From the NCBI GenBank assembly GCA_946482515.1, contig CAMLRS010000006.1, positions 173,426 through 237,425 of the forward strand: a stretch of DNA of 64,000 nt, in the 5' to 3' direction. This document shows positions 27,787 to 37,083 of the stretch, one piece after another. The stretch is from an uncultured Flavobacteriales bacterium. Lineage in GTDB: Bacteria; Bacteroidota; Bacteroidia; Flavobacteriales; Crocinitomicaceae. How positions within the stretch are numbered: position 1 is the first letter of the stretch; each line of letters opens with the position of its first letter. The notes beneath the pieces are model-generated. The model worked only from the letters and a program-made list of their open reading frames with translations. It searched no databases and was not told the origin of the DNA. Made by a program: the position numbers and the translations under genes.

Positions 27787-28992
27787 ATGCGTTTTTTGTA
27801 TGCGATCGGAATGGGCTTCCTCTACAGCATGCTGTGGCTGGCTTCCCTGTTCAACGCAAAAGCCCGCAAATGGATCAATGGACGCAAAAAACACGTAACG
27901 GATTTTCCCGTACCTGAAGGTCGCTCGGTGGCGTGGTTCCACTGCGCATCATTGGGTGAATTCGACCAGGGCCTGCCGGTAATGAATGCCTATAAAGAAC
28001 GCTTTCCCGATGCCTTTCTGCTGGTCACGTTTTTCAGCCCTTCCGGGATGGAATTCTACAACAAGCGTAAGCACCAGGTCGATCTGGCGTGCTACCTGCC
28101 GCTCGATACCGCCCGGAATGCCCGGAAATTCATTCGTCATTTTCGCCCGAAGCACGTGTTCTTCGTGAAATACGAATTCTGGTACAATCATTTGCTGGAA
28201 GCCAAAAAGTCGGGCGCAAGCGTTTTCGGTGTTAGCAGCTTGTTCCGTCCCACGCACCGCTTCTTTAAATGGTATGGCGGTTTTTTCCGTTCGGCGCTCC
28301 GGCTCTTCGACCATTTCTATGTACAGGACCAGCGCTCGGCCCATTTGCTTGCTTCGATCGGTATTGAGTGCGTGACGATTTCCGGCGACACGCGCTACGA
28401 CCGTATGTGGGCTGTGCGGGAATCGAACCCTACCAACCCCGTGCTGGAGCAATTCAAAGGCGATGAGCAGCTGCTGATGCTCGGGAGCTCCTGGCCGGTA
28501 GACGAAGCGTTGTTCGTTCCGTTTCTCGAAAAACTGACGGCTGAATTCAAGCTGGTGGTTGCACCCCACGATATTGCCGAAAGCCACGTGGAAGAGATCG
28601 TGAGCAAATTCGGTCCTTCTGTTCAACGCTATACGAGCTTCAGCGATCCTTCGGCGCGCGTCTTGGTGCTCGATACCATTGGCCAGCTTACTGCGGCTTA
28701 CCGTTATGCAGATGTGGCATACATAGGCGGCGGTTTTACCGGAAAGCTGCACAACATCCTGGAACCCGGCGCTTTCGGACTGCCGGTGATCTTTGGTCCG
28801 CACCACGAGCGTTTTCCCGAAGCCCAGCTCTTCATCGACAGGGGAGTGGCGGTGAGTATTCCGGACCAGTTTGCATTATTGCCTGTGATCCAATCACTGA
28901 TGAACCGCAAAATAGCTATTTCCGAGGAGCTGGAACAACTATTTTTGGAAAATCGTGGAGCTGCGGCGCTGGCTATCAAGGACATCCGTTGA
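27787..28992 (+). CDS. waaA: 3-deoxy-D-manno-octulosonic acid (Kdo) transferase
   Basis: This GT30 enzyme transfers Kdo from CMP-Kdo to lipid IVA on the cytoplasmic face of the inner membrane. The 401-residue protein begins with a membrane anchor (FLYAIGMGFLYSMLWLASLF). It has HCASLGEFDQGLPV (the region of the catalytic Glu), VTFFSPSGMEF, VKYEFWYNHL, SSLFRPTHRFF, GDTRYDR and GGGFTGKLHNILEPGAFG, all family landmarks. A Bacteroidota WaaA usually adds one Kdo; that cannot be judged here. It is probably in an operon with the barrel-like protein upstream. Confidence 0.92.
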   Translation: MRFLYAIGMGFLYSMLWLASLFNAKARKWINGRKKHVTDFPVPEGRSVAWFHCASLGEFDQGLPVMNAYKERFPDAFLLVTFFSPSGMEFYNKRKHQVDLACYLPLDTARNARKFIRHFRPKHVFFVKYEFWYNHLLEAKKSGASVFGVSSLFRPTHRFFKWYGGFFRSALRLFDHFYVQDQRSAHLLASIGIECVTISGDTRYDRMWAVRESNPTNPVLEQFKGDEQLLMLGSSWPVDEALFVPFLEKLTAEFKLVVAPHDIAESHVEEIVSKFGPSVQRYTSFSDPSARVLVLDTIGQLTAAYRYADVAYIGGGFTGKLHNILEPGAFGLPVIFGPHHERFPEAQLFIDRGVAVSIPDQFALLPVIQSLMNRKIAISEELEQLFLENRGAAALAIKDIR

Positions 28993-29422
28993 TGGTGGCT
29001 TAAAAAGGGGATTTGTTAATTTCCTCGCAAAAAAAGTGCAATTTCTTTTCAGCATAGAAAAATAATACTACCTTAGCCCTGATTTAGGTGGTTAGGTTAG
29101 GTTGATTAGAATGGCATAAAGACTCCCGTCTTTGTGCCATTCGCCTTTTATAGCGGTGCTTGAAGATCTTGTGATTCTTAGGCTTACAAGGATAATAACT
29201 TGGAAAAGCTAAGGAAGTAGTTTGAACCTGTGGATCCAGGAAAAATAGATCACCTCCGAATAACAATCGGTCTTGGTAATATTGCAATATTACATTTTGG
29301 ATAACTCAATTCTTGAAATCCTGAGAGCTTAATCAAAAATCCAACACCTGCCTGCCGCAGGCAAGGTTCAAAATCCAACATCTTTCCTGATGTCTTGGGA
29401 GTCCTGATGTTCTAAAATCCAA
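28993..29422. other. Gene-free convergent gap with a long hairpin and a perfect palindrome
   Basis: This 430-bp stretch lies between two converging genes and has no credible reading frame. It holds a hairpin at 29110-29141: a 14-bp stem AATGGCATAAAGAC/GTCTTTGTGCCATT with one T-G wobble and a 4-base loop. It also holds a perfect 18-bp palindrome at 29276-29293 (GTAATATTGCAATATTAC), a CCTGCCTGC/GCAGGCAAGG repeat at 29347-29366, and word-type repeats (CCTGATGTTCTAAAATCC) near 29300-29420. GGTTAGGTTAGG precedes the hairpin. A small RNA or paired terminators are possible; neither is shown. Confidence 0.5.
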
Positions 29423-30112
29423 TCAGAAGTTTGGCGTCAGCTCGTGCGTTTTGTAGAAATCCTCGATGAATTTCACCGCTTCGTCAGCGCTGTCGACGAC
29501 GTGCATAAACCGCATATCGTCTACCGAGATGTTGTTTTCCTTTTCGAGCATCACGCGCTTCACCCATTCCACGAGGCCGTCCCAGTATTCGTGGCCAACC
29601 AGTACAACCGGGCGGTTGTTGATCTTTTTGGTCTGAATGAGCGTGATCGCTTCGAACAATTCATCCAATGTTCCGAATCCGCCGGGAAGGATCACGAAAG
29701 CCTGTGAATACTTCACAAAAATGACCTTGCGGACAAAAAAGTATTTGAAATCGAGGTTGTGTTCCTTATCGATATAGGGGTTGTAGTTCTGTTCGAACGG
29801 CAGGTTGATGTTCAACCCGACAGATTTTCCACCACCTTTCTGCGCACCTTTATTACCCGCTTCCATAATACCCGGGCCACCGCCAGTGATCACACCAAAG
29901 CCGGCTTTTGCCAGTTTTTCACCTACTTCAACAGCCAGGTCGTAATACGGATTCTCTTCCTTCGTTCGAGCCGAACCGAATACCGATACGCAGGGTCCGA
30001 TGGTCGCCATGCGGTCGTAGCCTTCCACGAATTCGGACATGATTTTGAAAATAGCCCAGCTGTCATTCGTTTTAATGTCCTGCCAGTCCTTTTGAAATGT
30101 GATGTTATTCAT
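29423..30112 (-). CDS. LOG family (TIGR00730-type) Rossmann-fold protein
   Basis: The 229-residue protein carries the lysine-decarboxylase-like/LOG signature PGGFGTLDELFE, together with VSVFGSARTKEENPYYDLA and VITGGGPGIMEAGNKGA. Characterised members are cytokinin-activating or other nucleotide 5'-monophosphate phosphoribohydrolases, releasing the base from a nucleotide, rather than lysine decarboxylases. The start at 30112 (MNNITFQKDWQDIKTNDSWA) is chosen over an upstream in-frame ATG at 30184, because a TAATTTTG promoter box at 30173-30180 overlaps the upstream stretch. The gene appears monocistronic and cytoplasmic. Confidence 0.88.
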   Translation of the reverse strand: MNNITFQKDWQDIKTNDSWAIFKIMSEFVEGYDRMATIGPCVSVFGSARTKEENPYYDLAVEVGEKLAKAGFGVITGGGPGIMEAGNKGAQKGGGKSVGLNINLPFEQNYNPYIDKEHNLDFKYFFVRKVIFVKYSQAFVILPGGFGTLDELFEAITLIQTKKINNRPVVLVGHEYWDGLVEWVKRVMLEKENNISVDDMRFMHVVDSADEAVKFIEDFYKTHELTPNF

Positions 30113-30172
30113 CGTGCTTGTTGTTTCGGTGGCTGCTGCTCCGTTAGTGATGCAGGAACCGGGCCGTTCTGT

Positions 30173-30180
30173 CAAAATTA
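30173..30180 (-). promoter_or_regulatory. Candidate -7 box TAATTTTG for the LOG-family gene
   Basis: On the minus strand TAATTTTG matches TAnnTTTG and lies about 60 bases before the ATG at 30112, which supports that start over the longer frame. Confidence 0.4.
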
Positions 30181-30242
30181 GCAAGTTGTGTTCCGTCTCC
30201 TGCTTTTTTAGCCGAAAATTGTGAACGCACCTTCGTTAATAG

Positions 30243-30350
30243 ATATTCGGTCTCCAGTCTCCGGCCGGTCAGTCTTCAGTCCCCAAGGCCATCAAGCATC
30301 CAACATTCAAAATCAAACATCTCTTAAAGTCCTGAAGCCTTAAAATCCAA
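30243..30350. repeat. Intergenic word array
   Basis: Contains GGTCTCCAGTCTCCGG, CAGTCTTCAGTCC, CATCAAGCATCCAACATTC and AAGTCCTGAAGCCTTAAAAT, the complementary forms of words in the array at 26750-26955. It separates the divergent LOG-family and DUF3467 genes. Confidence 0.55.
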
Positions 30351-30357
30351 TTAATCG

Positions 30358-30365
30358 TATTTTTG
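30358..30365 (+). promoter_or_regulatory. Candidate -7 box TATTTTTG just before the DUF3467 gene
   Basis: Matches TAnnTTTG and ends only 6 bases before the ATG at 30372, so the transcript would have almost no 5' leader. Confidence 0.4.
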
Positions 30366-30371
30366 GCCATT

Positions 30372-30680
30372 ATGGAAAAAAACGAGAATCAGATCAACAT
30401 CGAGCTTTCGGAAGAAATGGCGGAAGGCGTATACTCCAACCTGGCGATCATCACGCATTCGCAGGCTGAATTTGTAACCGATTTCATCCAGATGATGCCC
30501 GGTATGCCGAAGGCGCGTGTGCGTTCCCGCGTGATCATGTCGCCGCAAAGTGCCAAGCGCTTGTTGCTGGCCCTCACGGAGAACGTTCAGAAATACGAAC
30601 AGGTCAATGGTGTGATCAGCGATAATGACACTACACCTTTTCCTCCGATGAATTTCGGTGGCCCGGCCACACAGGCTTGA
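30372..30680 (+). CDS. DUF3467 domain protein
   Basis: The 102-residue cytoplasmic protein matches DUF3467: INIELSEEMAEGVYSNLAI, HSQAEFVTDFIQMMPGMPK and VIMSPQSAKRLLLALTENV. The family is a small, widely conserved protein of unknown function that in Bacteroidota often sits close to rpoB or rpoC; neither gene is near it here. The start at 30372 is supported by the normal family N-terminus and by the -7 box immediately upstream. The C-terminal tail PPMNFGGPATQA is typical. Confidence 0.88.
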   Translation: MEKNENQINIELSEEMAEGVYSNLAIITHSQAEFVTDFIQMMPGMPKARVRSRVIMSPQSAKRLLLALTENVQKYEQVNGVISDNDTTPFPPMNFGGPATQA

Positions 30681-30787
30681 TTTACAGAGCTATTTCAAGA
30701 GGGGCGCCACCGGTCTTTCAACGATTAATTTTCATCAGACGGGAACCCTGTAGGTACTTTTACGTATATTGGTGCAAACGACACCCA

Positions 30788-31186
30788 ATGAGAAACTGGA
30801 TCATCCTGTTTTGTGCGTTTTTGCTGTTTTCCGGCTGCACAAAATATACTACTCCGAAAAAAGTCGAACGACGAATCACCAAAGGGACCTGGAAAATTTC
30901 CTCCTTTAGCGTAGATGGCGAATCAGTCGCGGCTTATTACGAAAATTACAAATTTGCTTTCGGTGAATCCGGCAACATCAAGGTCAGCGGCGAAATTTCA
31001 GCCACCGGTTCCTGGGAGCTCGGCCTCAACAAGAATCCGGCGATCCTGTACCTCAGTTTTCCGCCCGTCGGAGGGTTGGAATACCTTGCAGACGACTGGA
31101 AAGTGACCGATATGCAAAAAGATCTCATGCGGCTCGAGCGGAACGACGACAACAGTGGCTCGGGGGCATTGGTGTTCCGTAAGTAA
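30788..31186 (+). CDS. Small lipocalin-like lipoprotein
   Basis: The 132-residue protein begins MRNWIILFCAFLLFSGC, a lipoprotein signal. The mature part opens with VERRITKGTWKISSFSVDGE and continues with FGESGNIKVSGEISATGSWEL, a pattern of small lipocalin-like domains common in Bacteroidota lipoproteins. It is probably anchored to the outer membrane; a ligand cannot be named. The frame is open upstream to 30677, overlapping the DUF3467 gene by 4 bases, but the lipoprotein signal fixes the start at 30788. Confidence 0.7.
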   Translation: MRNWIILFCAFLLFSGCTKYTTPKKVERRITKGTWKISSFSVDGESVAAYYENYKFAFGESGNIKVSGEISATGSWELGLNKNPAILYLSFPPVGGLEYLADDWKVTDMQKDLMRLERNDDNSGSGALVFRK

Positions 31187-31285
31187 TTGAATAATTGATT
31201 TAATTCACAGGTAGTTTTCCGCTTCATTCTCATACTGTTTGTGTTTCTGTGAGAAGAAAGTGCTTGCGAAAACAATTTTACCTGT

Positions 31286-31293
31286 TAATTTTG
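31286..31293 (+). promoter_or_regulatory. Candidate -7 box TAATTTTG before the zapA operon
   Basis: Matches TAnnTTTG and ends 16 bases before the ATG at 31310. Confidence 0.45.
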
Positions 31294-31309
31294 TACAAAT
31301 GCTGAACGG

Positions 31310-31627
31310 ATGACCGAAGAATTCAGAAAGTACGTAGAGCAAATACGACAAAAAGCGCAGGAATTGCACCAATCACTGGTGGTTGAGCGTGAACGGTCGG
31401 GCTCACTTACAGCTGAAATTTCCCGGTTGGAAGGATTGCTGAACGACCAGGAGCAAGCTATTGAAGCGTTGCGTGGTCAGGCGGAAACGCTGCAGCAATC
31501 ATTGGACGAACAGCGTGAACAAGCAAGTCAGCAGCCGGTTATGGGATATACCAACGACCAGGCCATTGACGGATTAGTGAAGGAAATTGATTTCTGCATA
31601 CAACAATTGAAACTAGCGAATGAGTAA
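31310..31627 (+). CDS. Small coiled-coil protein upstream of zapA
   Basis: The 105-residue protein is almost all heptad-rich helix (EQIRQKAQELHQSLVVERER, LEGLLNDQEQAIEALRGQAE) with a C-terminal segment VKEIDFCIQQLKLANE. It overlaps zapA by 8 bases, so the two are surely co-transcribed and perhaps translationally coupled. By size, coiled-coil content and position it could be a ZapB-like or other ZapA-partner protein in division-ring assembly. No family signature supports more than that. Confidence 0.7.
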   Translation: MTEEFRKYVEQIRQKAQELHQSLVVERERSGSLTAEISRLEGLLNDQEQAIEALRGQAETLQQSLDEQREQASQQPVMGYTNDQAIDGLVKEIDFCIQQLKLANE

Positions 31628-31910
31628 AGTGTCCCTGAAAGTCGTTGTTGCCGGGCGCACCTATCCATTGACCGTCCAGGAGTCGGAAGTGGAAAAGGTA
31701 CAGCGCGCTGCCGACGATATCAATAAAGCGATCAAACAGCTTCAGGACAATTTCGCCGTTCGCGATATGCAAGATTTATTAGCTATGACAGCGCTTCAGT
31801 TGTCGACCAGGAGTGGAAAAACAGCAGCTGCACCCGCTGCCGCTCCCGATTATACAGAAGCCACCGAAGCATTGAAGCGTCTCGCCGAAGACCTCGATAC
31901 CTTAGCATAA
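31620..31910 (+). CDS. zapA: Cell division protein ZapA
   Basis: The 96-residue protein matches ZapA: VSLKVVVAGRTYPLTVQESE (the N-terminal beta hairpin), VQRAADDINKAIKQLQ, then MQDLLAMTALQLSTRS, followed by a low-complexity Ala-rich linker and a C-terminal helix. ZapA binds and bundles FtsZ filaments at midcell. The gene starts within the coiled-coil gene upstream and is followed 69 bases later by rny, a neighbourhood often seen in Bacteroidota. Confidence 0.85.
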   Translation: MSKVSLKVVVAGRTYPLTVQESEVEKVQRAADDINKAIKQLQDNFAVRDMQDLLAMTALQLSTRSGKTAAAPAAAPDYTEATEALKRLAEDLDTLA

Positions 31911-31979
31911 TTCCCTCGCCGTTCCGGCTTGTTTACCGTCCTTCTCCCGCAGGCATGGGTTTTTTATGTTTAAAAAATT

Positions 31980-33518
31980 ATGGAATCAGGAGTAATCATT
32001 GCAATTTTGATCGGGTTGATAGGAGGTGGTATAGCCACGTTCATCATCCAGAGCACCTTACTGAAAAAACGCCGTGACAAGATGCTCAAAGACGCCGAAA
32101 TCGAAGGCGAAGCATTGAAAAAGGACAAAATCCTCCAGGCAAAAGAACGCTTCCTTAAGCTCAAAGAAGAGCACGAGGAAACGATGAAAGACCGCGAACG
32201 CAAGATGCAGTCCAACGAAGACCGCGTACGCAGTAAGGAAAAATCGCTCACCCAAAAAATGGAAGAGCTTTCCCGTAAGGAAAAAGACACCGAGCGTATC
32301 CAGAATGAACTGGATGCTAAGCTGAAAGCCAACGACGCCCGCCATCAGGAGCTGGACAAAATGCACCAGAAGCGCGTGGCTGAGCTGACAAAAATTACCG
32401 GCATGTCGCAGGAAGAAGCGAAAAACATGCTGATGGAATCCCTTAAAGACGAAGCGCGTACGGCCGCCATGGTCCATATCAAGGAGATCATGGAAGAAGC
32501 CAAACTGAACGCCAACCGCGAAGCCAAAAAGATCGTTATCCAGACCATTCAGCGCGTTGCTTCCGAGCAATCCGTTGAAAATTCCGTTTCCGTGTTCAAC
32601 ATCGATTCGGATGAGGTCAAAGGACGCATCATTGGTCGTGAAGGACGTAACATCCGCGCGCTGGAAGCAGCAACCGGTGTGGAGATCATCGTAGACGATA
32701 CACCGGAAGCGATCATCCTTTCGTGCTTCGACCCGGTTCGCCGCGAAATTGCCCGTTTGTCATTGCACCAGCTTGTTTCCGACGGACGTATCCACCCGGC
32801 CCGTATTGAGGAAGTGGTGGCGAAAACCAAAAAATCACTCGAAGAAGAAATCGCTGAGACCGGCCGCAGAACCTGCATCGATCTCGGTATCCACGGTCTC
32901 CATCCGGAGCTGACACGTATGGTCGGTCGTATGAAATACCGTTCTTCTTACGGTCAGAACCTGCTCCAGCACTCGCGTGAGGTAGCCAACCTGTGTGCGA
33001 TTATGGCCGCAGAGCTCGGACTGAACGTGAAAATCGCCAAGCGTGCCGGATTGCTTCACGATATCGGTAAAGTGCCGGACGAAGAGCCGGAATTGCCGCA
33101 CGCAATTCTCGGTATGAAAATGGCCGAGAAATACGGTGAGAAACCGGATGTACTCAATGCCATTGGTGCCCACCACGACGAAATCGAAATGACAACCCTC
33201 ATCTCGCCGATCGTACAGGTCTGCGATGCGATCTCCGGAGCCCGTCCGGGAGCCCGTCGCGAAGTGGTCGAAGCTTACATCAAGCGTATCAAAGAGCTGG
33301 AAAACCTGGCGCTTTCTTACGACGGTGTGAACAGCGCCTTCGCTATCCAGGCAGGTCGCGAGCTGCGCGTGATGGTAGAAAGCGAGAAAGTATCCGACCT
33401 TCGCGCCGATGAGCTGTCGTTTGCCATTTCACAGAAAATTCAGACTGAAATGACGTATCCGGGACAGGTGAAAGTAACCGTGATCCGCGAGCGTCGTTCG
33501 GTGAACTACGCCAAATAA
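31980..33518 (+). CDS. rny: Ribonuclease Y
   Basis: This endoribonuclease starts mRNA decay from the membrane. The 512-residue protein has an N-terminal membrane anchor ([19 protein letters not shown]), a long charged coiled coil (about 25-190), a KH domain with [17 protein letters not shown] near 215-235, and an HD domain with HSREVANL (about 325) and LLHDIGK (about 355), the metal-binding HD pair. Length and order are normal. The polysaccharide locus begins 2 bases after its stop, so the epimerase gene may be read through from rny. Confidence 0.95.
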   Translation: MESGVIIAILIGLIGGGIATFIIQSTLLKKRRDKMLKDAEIEGEALKKDKILQAKERFLKLKEEHEETMKDRERKMQSNEDRVRSKEKSLTQKMEELSRKEKDTERIQNELDAKLKANDARHQELDKMHQKRVAELTKITGMSQEEAKNMLMESLKDEARTAAMVHIKEIMEEAKLNANREAKKIVIQTIQRVASEQSVENSVSVFNIDSDEVKGRIIGREGRNIRALEAATGVEIIVDDTPEAIILSCFDPVRREIARLSLHQLVSDGRIHPARIEEVVAKTKKSLEEEIAETGRRTCIDLGIHGLHPELTRMVGRMKYRSSYGQNLLQHSREVANLCAIMAAELGLNVKIAKRAGLLHDIGKVPDEEPELPHAILGMKMAEKYGEKPDVLNAIGAHHDEIEMTTLISPIVQVCDAISGARPGARREVVEAYIKRIKELENLALSYDGVNSAFAIQAGRELRVMVESEKVSDLRADELSFAISQKIQTEMTYPGQVKVTVIRERRSVNYAK

Positions 33519-33520
33519 GC

Positions 33521-34513
33521 ATGAAAGCATTTCCGGAGGCAGCTGCGAGACTAAAAGGTCGACACATCCTGGTCACCGGCGGAGCGGGTTTCATCGGCTC
33601 CAACCTGGTGGAAGCGTTGTTAGGGCTGGGGGCTCGTGTCACAGTACTCGACGATCTGTCAACCGGATTTGAAAAGAATATAGAAGAGTTCGCCTCACGG
33701 GCGGACTTTTCTTTTGTTAAGGGCGACATCCGCGATCCGGAAACCTGCAAGCGCGTGCTGCAAGGAATCGATGCCATCAGTCACCAGGCAGCATTGGGCT
33801 CTGTGCCGCGTTCTATCGAGTTTCCGCTCATGACGCACGACGTGAACGCAACCGGTTTCCTGACCTTGCTCCACGCAGCGAAAGAAGCCGGGATCAAACG
33901 CTTTGTTTACGCCAGCTCGTCGTCGGTTTACGGCGATAGCACCGCTTCCCCGAAAAAAGAAGGACAGGAAGGCAATGCACTTTCCCCTTATGCCGTGAGC
34001 AAGCAGCTCAACGAACAATATGCAGGCGTCTATTACCGTTTGCATGACATGGAAACCATTGGCCTGCGCTACTTCAATGTTTTTGGTCCGCGCCAGAACC
34101 CGAATGGCGTATACGCAGCGGCGATTCCGCGGTTCCTGGAAAAAATGCGCGAGGGTGGAGAAATCATCGTGAACGGAAACGGTGAGCAAACCCGCGATTT
34201 TACCTTCGTACAAAATGCCGTACTGGCAAACCTGTTGTCGCTTTCGGCAGATAGCACAGGTGCTTTCGGTAAAGTGTACAATGTGGCCTGTGGCCGCAGC
34301 CTGACGCTCAACGAAGTCATCACCAGCCTGGAAGAAGGCCTGAAAGGCAGCGGTGTGGAGCTGTTGCACACGATCACTTACGGACCGAACCGGATCGGCG
34401 ATATCCGGGATTCATTGGCCGATATTTCAACCATTCAACAACAGCTGGGGTACCAGCCGCTTCACACGTTCGAGGAAGGCATTGCGGCTTACCTGGCGTT
34501 CTCGGAGCGATGA
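33521..34513 (+). CDS. NAD-dependent UDP-sugar 4-epimerase (WbpP/Gne-like SDR)
   Basis: The 330-residue extended SDR has the NAD-binding VTGGAGFIGSNLVEALL at about 18-34, VYASSSSVYGDS and the catalytic YAVSK near 160, followed by GLRYFNVFGPRQNPNGVYAA and NGNGEQTRDFTFVQN. The serine cluster and FNVFGPRQ are typical of WbpP-type UDP-GlcNAc/GalNAc 4-epimerases. It probably supplies a nucleotide sugar to the glycan made by the genes downstream. It starts 2 bases after rny and overlaps the flippase gene by 4 bases. Exact substrate is inferred from family resemblance. Confidence 0.85.
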   Translation: MKAFPEAAARLKGRHILVTGGAGFIGSNLVEALLGLGARVTVLDDLSTGFEKNIEEFASRADFSFVKGDIRDPETCKRVLQGIDAISHQAALGSVPRSIEFPLMTHDVNATGFLTLLHAAKEAGIKRFVYASSSSVYGDSTASPKKEGQEGNALSPYAVSKQLNEQYAGVYYRLHDMETIGLRYFNVFGPRQNPNGVYAAAIPRFLEKMREGGEIIVNGNGEQTRDFTFVQNAVLANLLSLSADSTGAFGKVYNVACGRSLTLNEVITSLEEGLKGSGVELLHTITYGPNRIGDIRDSLADISTIQQQLGYQPLHTFEEGIAAYLAFSER

Positions 34514-35781
34514 TCAGGCAGCTGCGACAATCAGAATTTGCCCGGTCGGTACTGGTGCTCACAACAGGAACGGTGCTGGCACAGCTGATTTCGTACCTCG
34601 TTTATCCTTTTCTAACGCGCATTTATTCTCCGGAAGAAATGGGCGACCTGGGCCTGTACATGCGCATTGTTGCGTTTGTTTCGGCGATTGCCACGGCGCG
34701 CTATGAGCTTTCCCTCCCGATTGCAGCCCGCGATCAGCATGCATTTATGCTCTACCGGTTTTCCTTCCGCATCGCGCTGGTCATTCTCTCGGCTATGGGA
34801 TTAATGGCCCTCGGCTATTTCCTGGCCAGTCCCTACGAGCCGGATGCATTGATTTTGCTCATCATGACCATCATCAGCGCTTATGTGGCCGTCTGGATCA
34901 ACCTCGGAACGCACTGGTCGATCCGGATGAAAGCTTTCAAGCGCATTTCACAGCAACGCGTGGTCAATGCCTTTTCGACCAATATCCTGCGCCTCATTTT
35001 CGGCATGTTTTCCTGGGGAACGATCGGCTTGATCTTCGCCACCATGATCGGGTCGCTGCTTTCGGGCATTGTATTCATTCGAGAGTTCTTCATCATCCGT
35101 AAGTTTTACAACGACGGCTCGTCCAGGAAACGGATGCGCGTGCTTGGCCGGCAGTTCAGCCATTTTCCGCGGATCAATCTTCCGCATGCCTTGCTGGATA
35201 TGGGAATGGACCTGCTGGTGGCCATGCTCATCGTTTATTTTTACGGGGACTCGGTGTTCGGCTCGTACAGTCACGCCTACGCCATGCTGCGATTGCCGCT
35301 GATGCTGATCGGGCAGTCGGTGGGACAAGTGTTCTACAGCCGATGTTCCGAGCTGGCCAATGCCGGTGAATCGGTGGTGCCGTTGCTGATCAAAACCTAC
35401 AGAATGCTCTTCCTGATTGCGATCGTGCCGTTTACACTCCTGTTCTTTTACGGCGAAGAATTGTTTGCTTTCGTATTCAGTGAGCAATGGCGCGAATCAG
35501 GTCAGCTGGCCGAAATCATGGCGCCGTGGCTGATGCTCAACTTTGTGCTTTCACCCGTATCGGGGCTGCCGCTGGTGTTCGGTCGCCAAACCGATATGTT
35601 CATCATCGGGATCATCAGTGCAGCGATGCAGCTGGTTATTTATGGGTTGCTGCCATTGATTACCACGTTCGATATCCACGATTTATTGCTGATTACGGCC
35701 ATTTCGCAGATCCTGATCCTGATTGCCGGCGGTTGGCTGTACCTGCGTTTTGCACAAAAAGGTCGAACAAAAGCCCTCTAA
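34510..35781 (+). CDS. Oligosaccharide flippase, Wzx-like (first copy)
   Basis: The 423-residue integral membrane protein has about twelve hydrophobic segments and the polysaccharide-export MATE-like pattern: an N-terminal VLVLTTGTVLAQLISYLVYP, then TRIYSPEEMGDLGLYMRIVA, and AFVFSEQWRESGQLAEIMAP in the second half. It would flip lipid-linked repeat units across the inner membrane. The start overlaps the epimerase stop in an ATGA arrangement. A second, related flippase gene lies at 37076-38362, which is unusual for one locus. Confidence 0.85.
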   Translation: MIRQLRQSEFARSVLVLTTGTVLAQLISYLVYPFLTRIYSPEEMGDLGLYMRIVAFVSAIATARYELSLPIAARDQHAFMLYRFSFRIALVILSAMGLMALGYFLASPYEPDALILLIMTIISAYVAVWINLGTHWSIRMKAFKRISQQRVVNAFSTNILRLIFGMFSWGTIGLIFATMIGSLLSGIVFIREFFIIRKFYNDGSSRKRMRVLGRQFSHFPRINLPHALLDMGMDLLVAMLIVYFYGDSVFGSYSHAYAMLRLPLMLIGQSVGQVFYSRCSELANAGESVVPLLIKTYRMLFLIAIVPFTLLFFYGEELFAFVFSEQWRESGQLAEIMAPWLMLNFVLSPVSGLPLVFGRQTDMFIIGIISAAMQLVIYGLLPLITTFDIHDLLLITAISQILILIAGGWLYLRFAQKGRTKAL

Positions 35782-35838
35782 AGGTTCCGCTCAGATTATT
35801 ATCTTCGTTGAACGATTGTCATTAAAATTACGGATTAC

Positions 35839-37083
35839 ATGCCCGAACAACATCAGTCGAACTGGACACTGGTTAAAGATAGCCTGAAGAGCCATTCCCT
35901 GTTTTACATGAACATACTGATGCTGCTGATGCTGGTCTACGGACTCGCGGTGAGCTATGGCGGTTCATACCTCGGGCAGCTGTCGATTTACGTGGTGACG
36001 TTTATCGCCGCGTATTTCCTGCTCAACAAATGGACGCTGCGCAAAGCGGGCAGGCGCTCCATTCACATTCCGGAGAAGATCCGCAAGTTTGGTTTGTACT
36101 TCCTGATCGCTTTTGTGGCCGTATTTCAGGTCATTCATTATTACTACATCGGAAACGTGCCCATCATCAAGGCCATGATGAGCACGGATTATTACCACAT
36201 TGCGCAGATCCGCCAGGATATTAAGAGCGTGAACAGCAGCCTGGTAAATTACTCGTCGGCATTTGTTGTCAAATCAGTGATACCGGTTTTGCTGTATTTG
36301 CTCTACTGGCGTGATAAAAAGCTCTTCTGGCTGTTTTTCCTGGTTGCCGGGTTCTATGCCCTGGCGCTGATGCAAAAAGCGTTCATCGTCACAGCGCTCA
36401 TTCCACTGGTGCTGGGCTTGCTGCTCGAACGCAAATGGTGGAGGGCCGGCTTCTATACAGGAGTGGCTTTCGGCGGAATTATGCTGCTGTTTTTGGTTAC
36501 CAATCCTATTTTACGACCGTATCCGTTTCATTGCGACCCGTGTGTGAACAGTGCGCCGGAAAAAGACCTCAAAAATGATGATGCAGCGGCTGTACAGGTG
36601 TCCGACGCGCTTTATAAACGCATTTTTGTCCTCGGTGGAGAAATGGTGGGCAACTGGTTCTATTATGTGCCCGACAGCCTGCCATACCTGAAAGGCGACG
36701 GTTACCGGCTTGTTGCCAGAGCGAAAGGCATTCCGCAGCGGGATTACGCACGAGAGATTTACGATAAGCTCTACCCGGTAGAAGCCTCGATGGGCTTTAC
36801 CGGAACGGCAACGACGGCGTATTTTATGTACGATTACGCCAACTTCGGAATGGCCGGATTGGCTGTAGCTGCCATTTACCTGGCGCTTTTCCTGATCATC
36901 ATCAAGCGGTTTTTCCGGAACGACTTTCGTTCGATGCTCACCTTGAACAGCATTTTCCTTTTCTGGATCAGCTGCGGGGCGTTTACGACGGTGTTGTTTT
37001 CCGGCGGCTGGATCCTGACCATCCTGTTGTACTGGTTTTACCGTCCATATTTCGCCCGACAAACCGATGTGAAGCATGCTTAA
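35839..37083 (+). CDS. Polytopic membrane protein, probable Wzy-type polymerase
   Basis: The 414-residue protein has about ten membrane segments and a large extracytoplasmic loop (about 225-325), which contains HCDPCVNSAPEKDLKNDDAA and the segment YPVEASMGFTGTATTAYFMY. This topology and the position between two flippase genes point to an oligosaccharide repeat-unit polymerase, which joins flipped units on the periplasmic side. Wzy proteins share little sequence, so this is topology and context rather than a motif match. It overlaps the second flippase gene by 8 bases. Confidence 0.65.
   Translation: MPEQHQSNWTLVKDSLKSHSLFYMNILMLLMLVYGLAVSYGGSYLGQLSIYVVTFIAAYFLLNKWTLRKAGRRSIHIPEKIRKFGLYFLIAFVAVFQVIHYYYIGNVPIIKAMMSTDYYHIAQIRQDIKSVNSSLVNYSSAFVVKSVIPVLLYLLYWRDKKLFWLFFLVAGFYALALMQKAFIVTALIPLVLGLLLERKWWRAGFYTGVAFGGIMLLFLVTNPILRPYPFHCDPCVNSAPEKDLKNDDAAAVQVSDALYKRIFVLGGEMVGNWFYYVPDSLPYLKGDGYRLVARAKGIPQRDYAREIYDKLYPVEASMGFTGTATTAYFMYDYANFGMAGLAVAAIYLALFLIIIKRFFRNDFRSMLTLNSIFLFWISCGAFTTVLFSGGWILTILLYWFYRPYFARQTDVKHA

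Noticed and set aside
28400..28445. A stretch resembling a tRNA T-arm (GGGAATCGAACCC) near 28415.
   Set aside because: It lies inside the well-supported waaA reading frame and lacks the other arms; no tRNA can be folded around it.
29084..29287. A 67-codon minus-strand frame in the waaA-LOG gap.
   Set aside because: It spans the 14-bp hairpin and has no protein-like features; not supported as a gene.
31911..31979. Short gap between zapA and rny considered as a 6S-type RNA locus.
   Set aside because: Only 69 bases, too short for 6S RNA, and no long stem is visible.
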